NCBI GenBank assembly: GCA_025963385.1 | Contig: JAOPUT010000243.1 | Coordinates: 1 to 64,000, forward strand | DNA length: 64,000 bases | DNA from: Mycobacterium sp. | GTDB lineage: Bacteria; Actinomycetota; Actinomycetes; Mycobacteriales; Mycobacteriaceae | Reading direction: 5' to 3' | Shown here: piece after piece, positions 20,701 through 28,529 of the stretch | Numbering within the stretch: the stretch's first letter is position 1 | Layout: every line of letters begins with the position of its first letter | Position numbers and translations under genes: made by a program | The notes under the pieces: generated by a model | Seen by the model: only the letters and a program-made list of their open reading frames with translations | What the model was told of the DNA's origin: nothing | The model's database searches: none

Positions 20701-21060
20701 GGAGCGACGGGGGCCGTCGGCGCCACGGGCGGCGCCGGCAGGACCGGAGCCGCCGGTGCCAGAGGTGGCAGCGGAGCCGTCGGTGCCACGGGAGCGAACG
20801 GCGCCCGCGGAGCCAACGGCAAGGCCGGGCAGGCAGGCTTGGACGGCCTCATCGCGGTCGACGGTGTCTCAGGCGCCGACGGCACGTCCGGGACCGACGG
20901 GGCCACCGGCCTCTCGGGGGCCGCGGGCGCGCAGGGTGCGCAAGGTCAGAAGGGCGCAACTGGGGCTGCGGGCGCGGCGGGCCAGAACGGGGACGACGGC
21001 TTGGACGGTTACCCAGGTCTGGGATACCGACCTGGCGGCTCAGGCAACGTAGCCAACTAG
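17701..21060 (+). CDS. Secreted Gly-rich PGRS-like protein with collagen-like G-X-Y blocks and no PE domain
   Basis: Signal peptide-like N-terminus (RFVGRVGALAVALGIGSALGHGVGVARA|DD), IGPHGLLVGNGWDAAADCVGAACNGGNAGLLWGNGGNGANGG junction, GGxGGxGG repeats, long GXY blocks; start GTG 17701 or ATG 17707. Confidence 0.9.
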   Translation: MIMSVGRAEPGFSSGAARFVGRVGALAVALGIGSALGHGVGVARADDDAGSSSSVEHDAPAPHDTSSVPDTAGVDAGPSDQAAEGLPERVAQRRRAAATGLNEAGGGSETEDTPDVTTPRARTVRIHRVDQVRSAEDGQRNAQRDNAGTETRSSAVSTEPAAATNANGSPAPLAPGGPGEPVLGILLAGARREPESTVATNAVQARTATAVPIAPSPAYVPAAYIPTIGFGLLIGPHGLLVGNGWDAAADCVGAACNGGNAGLLWGNGGNGANGGRGGNAGMIGNGGAGGSGTALGMAGGAGGTGGMVWGNGGRGGDGGLGGDGGRGGDGGTFAFFGNAGNGGRGGDGVQGAIGATGATGATGQTGTKGANGATGSTGVTGARGSDGADGADGADGVTGDVGVAGIDGATGAHGIDGVDGINGATGATGRKGATGTLGATGATGSRGFDGMNLTEADTIPGANGVSGDGDYAVGSGLSTILDALFGDYYDFGDNGWVGYPGTDGQRGGPGGRGGDGGNSSGTLLIGDSYGGPAGNGGPGWNDIGGRGGDGGTGGSARAYGVHDIAIGRAGGNGGNGGTGAAGFQGGAGDTGGSGGTGGDGTAGGRGGDGTDGTDGAAGGAGGDGTAGGVGGNGADGVVGDAGRSGLQGETGGEGGTGGDGSTGAGGGTGGQGATGGVGGTGVRAGAGGAGGSVGLFGLFGNGGLGGSGGLGGIGGTGGTGGTGGVGGTGGEGGDSGDGGIGGIGGAGGGGGHGGQGGDAGDGGTGGRGGNAGDGGTGGRGGDAGDGGSGGVGGAGGGGGAGGTGGKGGTGGGGAVGGKGGNGGFGGTAYNSSGHYYSEYLDSTVFSGAAGLGGKGGAGGAGGAGGVGGPGGAGGTAGAAGAGGAGGRAATYAGVGAAGGVAGSAAAGGAGGAAGLAADGGLGGAGGAGGFGGVGGAAGIAGAGGTGGAAGSGGAGGAGGGGGTGGAAGAGGAGGWFGTRGADGIAGANGANGATGSTGAGGATGAVGATGGAGRTGAAGARGGSGAVGATGANGARGANGKAGQAGLDGLIAVDGVSGADGTSGTDGATGLSGAAGAQGAQGQKGATGAAGAAGQNGDDGLDGYPGLGYRPGGSGNVAN
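18742..19056 (+). repeat. Collagen-like block 1: 35 uninterrupted G-X-Y triplets
   Basis: GVQ GAI GAT GAT GAT GQT GTK GAN GAT GST GVT GAR GSD GAD GAD GAD ... GSR GFD GMN read directly in frame. Confidence 0.9.
19204..20628 (+). repeat. PGRS-like GGxGGxGG-rich block
   Basis: Dense GGN/GGT/GGD/GGA repeats, interrupted by short tyrosine-rich stretches (e.g. YNSSGHYYSEYLDSTVFSG). Confidence 0.85.
20629..21024 (+). repeat. Collagen-like block 2 with a single AVD interruption
   Basis: GTR GAD GIA GAN GAN GAT GST ... GLD GLI [AVD] GVS GAD GTS ... GDD GLD GYP GLG. Confidence 0.88.
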
Positions 21061-21273
21061 TCTGCGCGGATGCTCCGGACCACGCTCGTCGAACCGGGCG
21101 TCGTCCGCACCGGAGTCTTCGACGCCGCGACGCGAGTCCCGCCCGGCGCCCTACCGCGGCGGGCCCGCGGTCCGGCCGCCGCAGCGGGACAACGCCGCGA
21201 CCGCCGATTTCGGGTAGCCGGCGCGGTCGGTCTTCGGTTTCGACGGGGCGAGCCGTGGGTAGGGTGTCTGGCA

Positions 21274-22779
21274 ATGTCTGCCGCGGGTGGTTCTTCAGGG
21301 TCGACTGAGCACTCGACAGCGCCATTGGCATCGTCCGTCCTCGGCATCGCGATCGTCGCCATCACGGGCATGCAGCTCATGTCGACGCTCGACGGCACCA
21401 TCGTCATCGTCGCGCTGCCCCGCATGCAGGCCGATCTCGACCTGTCCGACGCGGGCAAGAGCTGGGTCATCACCGCCTACGTGCTGACGTTCGGCGGGCT
21501 GCTGCTGCTCGGGGGTCGGGTCGGTGACGCCATCGGCCAGAAGCGCGCCTTCCTCTCTGGCGTCGGCGTCTTCACCATCGCCTCGCTGGTGTGCGGGTTG
21601 GCCAACGACGAATACACCCTGATCGCCGCCCGTGCGCTGCAGGGCATGGGTGCCGCGGTCGCCGCCCCGACCGGGCTGGCGCTCATCGCCACGACGTACG
21701 CCGTCGGGCACGCCCGTAACCAGGCCATGGCGGTGTCGGCGGGGATGCAGGCCATCGGCTCGGTGCTCGGTCTGGTGCTCGGCGGCCTGCTCACCGTCAT
21801 CTCGTGGCGGCTGGCGTTCCTGATGAACGTCCCGATCGGCATCGTCATCGTCGTCATCGCCTGGCTACGGATCGGCGAGACGCACCACGAACGGCTCAAA
21901 CTCGACGTGACGGGTGCGCTCCTGGCCACGTTGGGGTGCACGTCGGCGGTGCTGGTGTTCACCCAGGGCCCGCCACGTGGCTGGCTCGATCCGTGGGTGG
22001 TCGGCGCGGCCGTCGCCGCGGTGGTCTTCTTCGTCTCGTTCCTCTTCGCCGAGCGCACCGCCGAGAACCCGCTGGTGCCGTTCTCGGTCTTCAGCGAGCG
22101 CAACCGGGTGGCGACACTGATCTCATGGTTCCTCGGCGGAGGCGTGCTGCTGACCGTCACCGTGATGGTCGGCCTGCTGGCCCAGGACGTCCTCGGCTAC
22201 TCGGCGCTGCGGGCAGGAATCTGCTTCCTGCCGTTCGCGGTCGCCGTCGGTGTCGGCAACGTGCTGGCCACCAAGCTGTGCCCGCTGATCGCGCCACGCT
22301 GGCTGATCATCGGCGGCGGCCTGTTCGTGCTGGCCGCGATGCTCTACGGCTCCACGCTGAACCGCAGCATCCCGTACTTCCCCGATCTGTTCCTGCCGAT
22401 CGTGGTCGGCGGGTTCGGGATCGGCATCATCTCGGTGGTCCTGCCGCTGTGCGCGGTGGCCGGGGTAGGACCCCGCGAGATCGGTCCGGTGTCGGCGATC
22501 ACGCTCATGGTGCAGAACCTGGGCGGCCCGCTGGTCCTGGTCATGATCATGGCGGTGCAGACCTCGCGCACGCTGTATCTCGGCGGGACGACGGGGCCGG
22601 TGAAGAACATGACACCCGCCCAGCTCGACGCGCTCGGCTACGGCTACACGTATTCACTGCTGTGGGTCGCGGGCGTTTCCATCCTGGTGGGCATCGCCGC
22701 GTTCTGGATCGGGTTCTCCGCCCGCGACATCGCCAGGGCGCAGCACACGAAGGAAGCCGTCGAGGCAGGCGAGTTGTAG
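21274..22779 (+). CDS. EfpA-family MFS transporter, copy 2 (paralogue of 15970..17550)
   Basis: LDGTIVIVALPRMQADLDLSDAGKSWVITAYVLTFGGLLLLGGRVGDAIGQKR; shared SRTLYLGGTTGPVK and C-terminal KEAxxAGEL. Confidence 0.9.
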   Translation: MSAAGGSSGSTEHSTAPLASSVLGIAIVAITGMQLMSTLDGTIVIVALPRMQADLDLSDAGKSWVITAYVLTFGGLLLLGGRVGDAIGQKRAFLSGVGVFTIASLVCGLANDEYTLIAARALQGMGAAVAAPTGLALIATTYAVGHARNQAMAVSAGMQAIGSVLGLVLGGLLTVISWRLAFLMNVPIGIVIVVIAWLRIGETHHERLKLDVTGALLATLGCTSAVLVFTQGPPRGWLDPWVVGAAVAAVVFFVSFLFAERTAENPLVPFSVFSERNRVATLISWFLGGGVLLTVTVMVGLLAQDVLGYSALRAGICFLPFAVAVGVGNVLATKLCPLIAPRWLIIGGGLFVLAAMLYGSTLNRSIPYFPDLFLPIVVGGFGIGIISVVLPLCAVAGVGPREIGPVSAITLMVQNLGGPLVLVMIMAVQTSRTLYLGGTTGPVKNMTPAQLDALGYGYTYSLLWVAGVSILVGIAAFWIGFSARDIARAQHTKEAVEAGEL

Positions 22780-22816
22780 CGGCTGTCGTGTCGTGGTGGC
22801 GCGCTAGCGTGACGCC

Positions 22817-23500
22817 ATGACCGCCCCACTGACGCGCCAACAGATCTCCGAGGCGGTCGACCCACTGGGTTGGCGGCTGATCCTCGGGGTCGCCGTCACC
22901 CACGTCGCGGTGCCGTCGCTGACCGCCGCGGCCGCCGCCGCCTCGATCGCGGTCTCGGCCGTGGGTGCCGATGGTGACGGGCATCTGAGCGCCGACCTGC
23001 ACTCCGATCGCGTCGTCCTGCGCCTGCACACCGCGAGCGTCGGCACGGTCACCGCCGACGACCTCGGGCTGGCGCACCGGGTGACCGAGGCGCTGGCCGC
23101 GCAGGAGCTGAGCACCGTGCCTGGCGACGGATTCGCGGTGCCGCAGAACCTGGAGATCGCCATCGATGCCCTCGACATCCGACTGATCAGGCCATTCTGG
23201 AAGGCCGTCACGGGTTATGTCGAACAACCAGGCCCGCCAGACCTGCCCGACGGTGCGCTACTCGACCCGCTCCGGCGCGGGCCTGCGATCTGGTTCCAGC
23301 AGATGGACGAGCCGCGCAACCAGCGCAACCGCATCCACCTCGACGTCGACGTGCCGCCGGAACACGCCAAGGCCCGTATCGACGCGGCGGTGGCCGCGGG
23401 TGGCACGCTGCTGTCGGCGGATCGTGCGCCCGCGTTCTGGGTGCTCGCCGATCCCGAGGGCAACGAGGTGTGCGTCTGCACGTGGCAGGGGCGCGACTAG
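22817..23500 (+). CDS. VOC/glyoxalase-like protein with N-terminal degenerate pterin-4a-carbinolamine dehydratase-like domain
   Basis: N-terminal LTRQQISEAVDPLGWR...VVLRLHTASVGTVTADDLGLAHRVTEAL; C-terminal RIHLDVDVPPEHAKARIDAAVAAGGTLL...WVLADPEGNEVCVC. Confidence 0.75.
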   Translation: MTAPLTRQQISEAVDPLGWRLILGVAVTHVAVPSLTAAAAAASIAVSAVGADGDGHLSADLHSDRVVLRLHTASVGTVTADDLGLAHRVTEALAAQELSTVPGDGFAVPQNLEIAIDALDIRLIRPFWKAVTGYVEQPGPPDLPDGALLDPLRRGPAIWFQQMDEPRNQRNRIHLDVDVPPEHAKARIDAAVAAGGTLLSADRAPAFWVLADPEGNEVCVCTWQGRD

Positions 23501-23515
23501 ATAGGGTGGTCCTCC

Positions 23516-25282
23516 GTGATCACCCGCATGTCCGAACTGTTCCTGCGCACCCTGCGCGACGACCCCGCCGACGCCGAGGTACCGAGCCACAAGCTGCTGA
23601 TCAGGGCGGGCTACGTCCGTCCGGTCGGGCCCGGCCTGTACAGCTGGCTGCCGCTGGGTCTGCGGGTGTTCCGCAAGATCGAGCAGATCGTCCGCGAGGA
23701 GATGAATGCCATTGGCGGACAAGAGATCCTGCTGCCCGCGCTGGTGCCTAGGGGTCCGTACGAAACGACGAACCGCTGGACCGAGTACGGCGACGGCGTG
23801 TTCCGGCTCAAGGACCGCCGCGGCAACGACTACATGATGGGACCCACCCACGAGGAGTTGTTCACCCTCACGGTGAAGGGGGAGTACAGCTCCTACAAGG
23901 ACTTCCCGCTGCGGCTGTACCAAATCCAGACCAAGTACCGCGATGAGGCCAGGCCCCGAGCCGGCATCCTGCGCGGCCGCGAGTTCGTCATGAAGGACTC
24001 CTACTCGTTCGACGTGGACGACGAGGGGCTCAAGGCCGCCTACCACGCCCACCGCGAGGCCTACCAGCGCATCTTCGCGCGACTGGGCGTCAAGTACGTC
24101 ATCGTCTCGGCGGTGTCCGGCGCGATGGGCGGAAGCGCCTCCGAGGAGTTCCTGGCCGAGAGCGAGGTCGGGGAGGACACCTTCGTCCGCTGCCTCGAGT
24201 CGGGTTACGCCGCCAACGTGGAGGCCGTGATCACCCAGCGGCCGGAGCCGCGGTCCCCAGAAGAGGTGGCGGGGTTGCCCGAGGCCGTCGTCCACGACAC
24301 CGCCGACACCCCGACCATTGCGACGCTGGTGGACTGGGCCAACGGTGCCGATCTGCCGCAGTTCGCGGGGCGTGAGGTGGTGGCCGCTGACACGCTGAAG
24401 AACGTGCTGCTGAAGGTTCGCCAACCGGGCGGGGACTGGGAGCTGCTGGCCATCGGCGTCCCAGGGGACCGTGAGGTCGACGACAAGCGACTGGGCGCCG
24501 CGCTCGATCCCGCGGAGTACGTCATGCTCCCCGCCGAGGACTTCCCGAAGTACCCGTTCCTAGCCAAGGGGTATATCGGCCCAAAGGCGTTGCTGGCCAA
24601 CGGTGTTCGATTCCTCGTCGATCCGCGGATCGTCGACGGCACCACCTGGATCACCGGCGCCGACGAGGACGGCAAGCACGTCGTCGGGCTCGTCGCAGGC
24701 CGCGACTTCGTCCCGGACGGCACCATCGAGGCCGCCGAGGTGCGTGACGGCGATCCCTCACCGGACGGTGCGGGCGCCCTGGTGTCGGCACGTGGCATCG
24801 AGATCGGGCACATCTTCCAGCTCGGCAAGAAGTACGCCGACGCGTTCACCGTCGACGTGCTTGGGGAGGACGGCAAACCGGTCCGGCTGACCATGGGGTC
24901 CTACGGCATCGGTGTGTCCCGACTGGTCGCCGTCATCGCCGAACAGAGCCACGACGACATCGGACTGCGGTGGCCGTCGTCGGTGTCGCCGTTCGACGTG
25001 CACATCGTCATCGCCAACAAGGACGCCGAAGCGCGTACGGGCGCAACCGAACTCGCCCGTGAACTGGATCTACTGGGAGTGGAGCCGATCCTCGACGACC
25101 GCAAGGCGTCGCCGGGCGTGAAGTTCAAGGACGCCGAACTGCTGGGCGTGCCGTGGATCGTGGTGGTGGGCCGCGGTTTCGCCGACGGCACCGTGGAACT
25201 GCGTAACCGGTTCACCGGCGAGGCGCGGGAGATCGCCGTCGACGGCGCGGCCGCGACGATCTCGGCTGCGCTCGCGGGCTAG
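23516..25282 (+). CDS. proS: Prolyl-tRNA synthetase
   Basis: Class II aaRS motifs: [66 protein letters not shown]. Confidence 0.96.
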   Translation: MITRMSELFLRTLRDDPADAEVPSHKLLIRAGYVRPVGPGLYSWLPLGLRVFRKIEQIVREEMNAIGGQEILLPALVPRGPYETTNRWTEYGDGVFRLKDRRGNDYMMGPTHEELFTLTVKGEYSSYKDFPLRLYQIQTKYRDEARPRAGILRGREFVMKDSYSFDVDDEGLKAAYHAHREAYQRIFARLGVKYVIVSAVSGAMGGSASEEFLAESEVGEDTFVRCLESGYAANVEAVITQRPEPRSPEEVAGLPEAVVHDTADTPTIATLVDWANGADLPQFAGREVVAADTLKNVLLKVRQPGGDWELLAIGVPGDREVDDKRLGAALDPAEYVMLPAEDFPKYPFLAKGYIGPKALLANGVRFLVDPRIVDGTTWITGADEDGKHVVGLVAGRDFVPDGTIEAAEVRDGDPSPDGAGALVSARGIEIGHIFQLGKKYADAFTVDVLGEDGKPVRLTMGSYGIGVSRLVAVIAEQSHDDIGLRWPSSVSPFDVHIVIANKDAEARTGATELARELDLLGVEPILDDRKASPGVKFKDAELLGVPWIVVVGRGFADGTVELRNRFTGEAREIAVDGAAATISAALAG

Positions 25283-25761
25283 GTCTCGGTGCCGCCGGGG
25301 AACGCGACCGTGGTCGGCACGACGCCGAGCACGCCGCGCCACTTGGCCGCGTTCACCGCGCACTGGGTGAGGGCGGCGACCGCCAGTTCGCGGTCGGCGC
25401 CGGCCTTCGCCTGCTCGAGGACCGCCCGCCACGCCACCGCGGCGTCCTCTTCCATCCGGACGGCCAGCTTCGCCGCAGCCGTCGGGCCGTCGACGACGAA
25501 CGGCAGCTGGTAGCCGACCGCGGGAACCGGTGGCGTCACGTTGCGGGCAGTCAGTCGGGCGATGCCCTCCTCGCGCAGTTCGCGATGACCGGCCAGCGAT
25601 GCGGACACCAGTTCGTTGGCGTCGGGCGTCGTGTGCGCGGACACCAGGCCGTAGCCGTAGATGACCCCGTGCTCGCCGGTGACCGCATCGAACAGGGCGC
25701 CGTCGGCGGCATCCGACGGCCGCGACGGAGTCGGCCGCGGGGACGGACCAGGGGAGGTCAT
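25279..25761 (-). CDS. Ferritin-like DUF4439 domain protein
   Basis: [42 protein letters not shown]...WRAVLEQA; syntenic position next to proS. Confidence 0.7.
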   Translation of the reverse strand: MTSPGPSPRPTPSRPSDAADGALFDAVTGEHGVIYGYGLVSAHTTPDANELVSASLAGHRELREEGIARLTARNVTPPVPAVGYQLPFVVDGPTAAAKLAVRMEEDAAVAWRAVLEQAKAGADRELAVAALTQCAVNAAKWRGVLGVVPTTVAFPGGTET

Positions 25762-26291
25762 GTCGCAGGCCCGACGTTGGCCAGCGCGACGGTGCCGGAC
25801 GCCGTGCAGGCCGCCGTGATCGAGCCGAGCAGGCCTGCCCGGTACCCGGACTGCTGGGTGGCCAGGAGGGTCGCGCCGTCGGCGGACTGCTTGAGTGCGG
25901 CGACCACGTCCGCCACGGTGGGCGGCTTGGGCGGTGGACCGGACGTCGTCGTCGGTGACGATGGTGACGATTCGGTCGTCGCGGTCGCCGACGTCGTCGG
26001 AGTCTCACCCGAGAACCTGGTGATCTCCTCAGTGAGCGCCTTCGCGTGAGCCGCGCGCTGCTGCGCGACGAGCGTCAGCGCAGCCGCAGTCTTGGGCGGT
26101 GCTGCTGCGGCGGCGGCAGCGGCGAGCCTGCTGTCGTCGTTCGCCCGCTCGAGCTGGGCGACGAGGGCGTCCACCTCCTGTACGGGAGGAGTCGACCCGC
26201 AGGCAGTCGCGACGGTGCCGCTCAGCAGGGCCAATGCCGTCGCGCCAAGGAGCACGCGCCGTCTGCTGACGGTGGGAAGGGTGCTCGGCAC
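25758..26291 (-). CDS. Tat/lipoprotein-type secreted hypothetical protein
   Basis: SRRRVLLGATALALLSGTVATACGS (twin-Arg-like region plus lipobox); 4-nt overlap with the downstream DUF4439 gene. Confidence 0.7.
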   Translation of the reverse strand: MPSTLPTVSRRRVLLGATALALLSGTVATACGSTPPVQEVDALVAQLERANDDSRLAAAAAAAAPPKTAAALTLVAQQRAAHAKALTEEITRFSGETPTTSATATTESSPSSPTTTSGPPPKPPTVADVVAALKQSADGATLLATQQSGYRAGLLGSITAACTASGTVALANVGPAT

Positions 26292-26457
26292 AGCAACATC
26301 CTGCCATCCCCGCCGGGCAGCCCGATCAGACGCCGTTTCCGGCGGCCTCGGAAGAATGCTTGCCATTTGCGGCTGCGCGCTGGCGTATCGTTGACATTCG
26401 GTTCCGCGCAACGTGTGGCGCAACCGTGTCCGTACAACTCAAGACGAGGAGCTCGCC

Positions 26458-27012
26458 GTGGCATCGGAGATTCCGCTACGGTCCGCACGGTTGCCGTCCC
26501 CGCAGCAGGTGATCGAGCTGCTCCAAGGTGAGTTCGGCCGCGCCGGATACGAAGTCGAGGACGTCGTCGTCGAGCCCTCGGGGCGTCCTCCCCGCGTCAC
26601 GGTGATCGCCGACGGGGACCAGGGTCTGAATCTCGACGCCCTCGCGATGCTGTCGAGGTTGGCCTCCGAGCTGCTGGACCAGTTCGACGGTTCCGATGAC
26701 GAAGCTCCCTACCTGCTGGAAGTCACCTCGCGCGGAGTGGATCGCCCGCTGACCGCCGAGCGTCACTACCGTCGCGCCCAGGGGCGAAGGGTCGAGCTGA
26801 CCCTGACCGACGGGTCGCAGGTGACCGGCCGGTTGGGTGAGACCAGTGACGGCGTCGTGCGGCTGGTGGTCCCCGATCGCGGTGCTGCACTCAAGATTCG
26901 CGAATTCTCCCTCGACGACGTCGCCAAAGCCGTTGTCCAGGTGGAGTTCTCATCGCCCAACCCGCTCGAACTCGAGTTGGCCGGGGTACCAGTCAAGGAG
27001 GGTGAAGAGTGA
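26458..27012 (+). CDS. rimP: Ribosome maturation factor RimP
   Basis: [30 protein letters not shown]; upstream of nusA. Confidence 0.93.
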   Translation: MASEIPLRSARLPSPQQVIELLQGEFGRAGYEVEDVVVEPSGRPPRVTVIADGDQGLNLDALAMLSRLASELLDQFDGSDDEAPYLLEVTSRGVDRPLTAERHYRRAQGRRVELTLTDGSQVTGRLGETSDGVVRLVVPDRGAALKIREFSLDDVAKAVVQVEFSSPNPLELELAGVPVKEGEE

Positions 27013-28040
27013 ACATCGACATGGGTGCGCTGCATGCCATCGAGGTGGACCGGGGGATCCCGGTCGACGAACTGCTCGAGACCATCAAGTCCGCACTGCT
27101 GACCGCGTACCGACACACCCAGGGCCACGAGGCCGAGGCCCGCATCGACATCGACCGCAAGAGCGGCGTGGTGAAGGTGCTCGCGCGGGAGACCGACAGC
27201 GACGGCAACCTGATCAACGAATGGGACGACACCCCAGAAGGTTTCGGCCGGGTCGCGGCCACCACCGCCAGGCAGGTGATGTTGCAGCGGTTCCGCGATG
27301 CCGAGAACGAGCGCATGTACGGCGAGTTCTCCGCGCGTGAGGGTGACATCGTCGCGGGCGTGGTCCAACGCGACGCGCGGGAGAACGCCCGCGGCAACGT
27401 GATCGTGCGCCTCGGCACGGAGGCAAAGGGGTCGGAGGGCGTCATCCGACCCGCCGAGCAGGTCCCTGGCGAGTCCTACGAGCACGGAGATCGGGTGCGC
27501 TGCTACGTGATCGGCGTGACGCGTGGTGTGCGTGAACCCAAGATCGAGCTGTCCCGCACCCATCCGAACCTGGTACGCAAGCTGTTCTCTCTCGAGGTGC
27601 CGGAGATCGCGGACAACTCCGTCGAGATCGTCGCCGTCGCCCGTGAGGCGGGTCACCGGTCGAAGATCGCGGTCACGTCGCGGGTCCAGGGTCTCAATGC
27701 CAAGGGCGCCTGCATCGGCCCGATGGGACAGCGGGTGCGCAACGTGATGAGCGAACTGTCCGGCGAGAAGATCGACATCATCGACTACGACGAGAACCCG
27801 GCGAGGTTCGTCGCGAATGCGCTCTCGCCGTCCAAGGTGGTGTCGGTGTCCGTCATCGACGAGGCCGCGAGGGCGGCGCGCGTCGTGGTGCCCGACTTCC
27901 AGTTGTCGCTGGCGATCGGCAAGGAGGGGCAGAACGCGCGACTGGCCGCGCGGCTCACCGGTTGGCGGATCGACATCCGCAGTGACGCCGCACCGGACCC
28001 GGACGCGGAGGCCAGCCAGGAGGCTCCGCGCGAGGAGTAG
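27009..28040 (+). CDS. nusA: Transcription termination/antitermination protein NusA
   Basis: S1 and KH domains: [45 protein letters not shown]. Confidence 0.96.
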   Translation: MNIDMGALHAIEVDRGIPVDELLETIKSALLTAYRHTQGHEAEARIDIDRKSGVVKVLARETDSDGNLINEWDDTPEGFGRVAATTARQVMLQRFRDAENERMYGEFSAREGDIVAGVVQRDARENARGNVIVRLGTEAKGSEGVIRPAEQVPGESYEHGDRVRCYVIGVTRGVREPKIELSRTHPNLVRKLFSLEVPEIADNSVEIVAVAREAGHRSKIAVTSRVQGLNAKGACIGPMGQRVRNVMSELSGEKIDIIDYDENPARFVANALSPSKVVSVSVIDEAARAARVVVPDFQLSLAIGKEGQNARLAARLTGWRIDIRSDAAPDPDAEASQEAPREE

Positions 28041-28086
28041 CAGACGCGCGTTTCTTTCTGCGGTGATCGTGACGGTAGACTGAACC

Positions 28087-28455
28087 GTGATCCAGCGCGA
28101 GAGTTCGGTCATCCGCGCGCGGAAGCACAAAAGTCCCGAAGGACCAGTGCGAACGTGTGTGGGATGCCGGAAGCGTGTGCTGGCCGTCGAACTGCTTCGT
28201 GTGGCCGCTGTCCACGCGGGAGATGGTAATCACGCCATCACCGTCGACTCAGCGGGTAACCTGCCCGGGCGGGGTGCTTGGCTGCATCCCGACCAGCAGT
28301 GTCTACAGGAGGCGATCCGGCGGCGGGCATTCGCTCGAGCGTTGCGCATCACCGGTTCGCCGGACACCTCCGCGGTGGTCGAGTACTTCACAGCACGTGA
28401 ACCCTCGGTCCGCCCGGCAACAGAACAGGTAGCGAAGAACATGAGCACACCGTGA
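28087..28455 (+). CDS. YlxR family RNA-binding protein (DUF448)
   Basis: VRTCVGCRKRV and GRGAWLHPDQQCLQEAIRRRAFARALR; between nusA and infB. Confidence 0.88.
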   Translation: MIQRESSVIRARKHKSPEGPVRTCVGCRKRVLAVELLRVAAVHAGDGNHAITVDSAGNLPGRGAWLHPDQQCLQEAIRRRAFARALRITGSPDTSAVVEYFTAREPSVRPATEQVAKNMSTP

Positions 28456-28529
28456 AGTCCCGATGACCATGCGTCATAGCTAAACCCGAGGCGCGGCCTA
28501 CTGCTGTCGCCTCCTAGACAGGAGATGTA

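Noticed and set aside
18500-21000. Possible CRISPR-like or satellite array
   Set aside because: Repetition is codon-level Gly-rich coding sequence in frame with no constant repeat/unique spacer pattern.
21070-21273. N-terminal extension of the second EfpA paralogue back to 21070
   Set aside because: Arg/Pro-rich translation without conservation to copy 1; ATG at 21274 gives a normal DHA2 N-terminus.
26391-26419. TTGACA-type promoter upstream of rimP
   Set aside because: A good -35-like TTGACA exists at 26391 but no convincing -10 at proper spacing.
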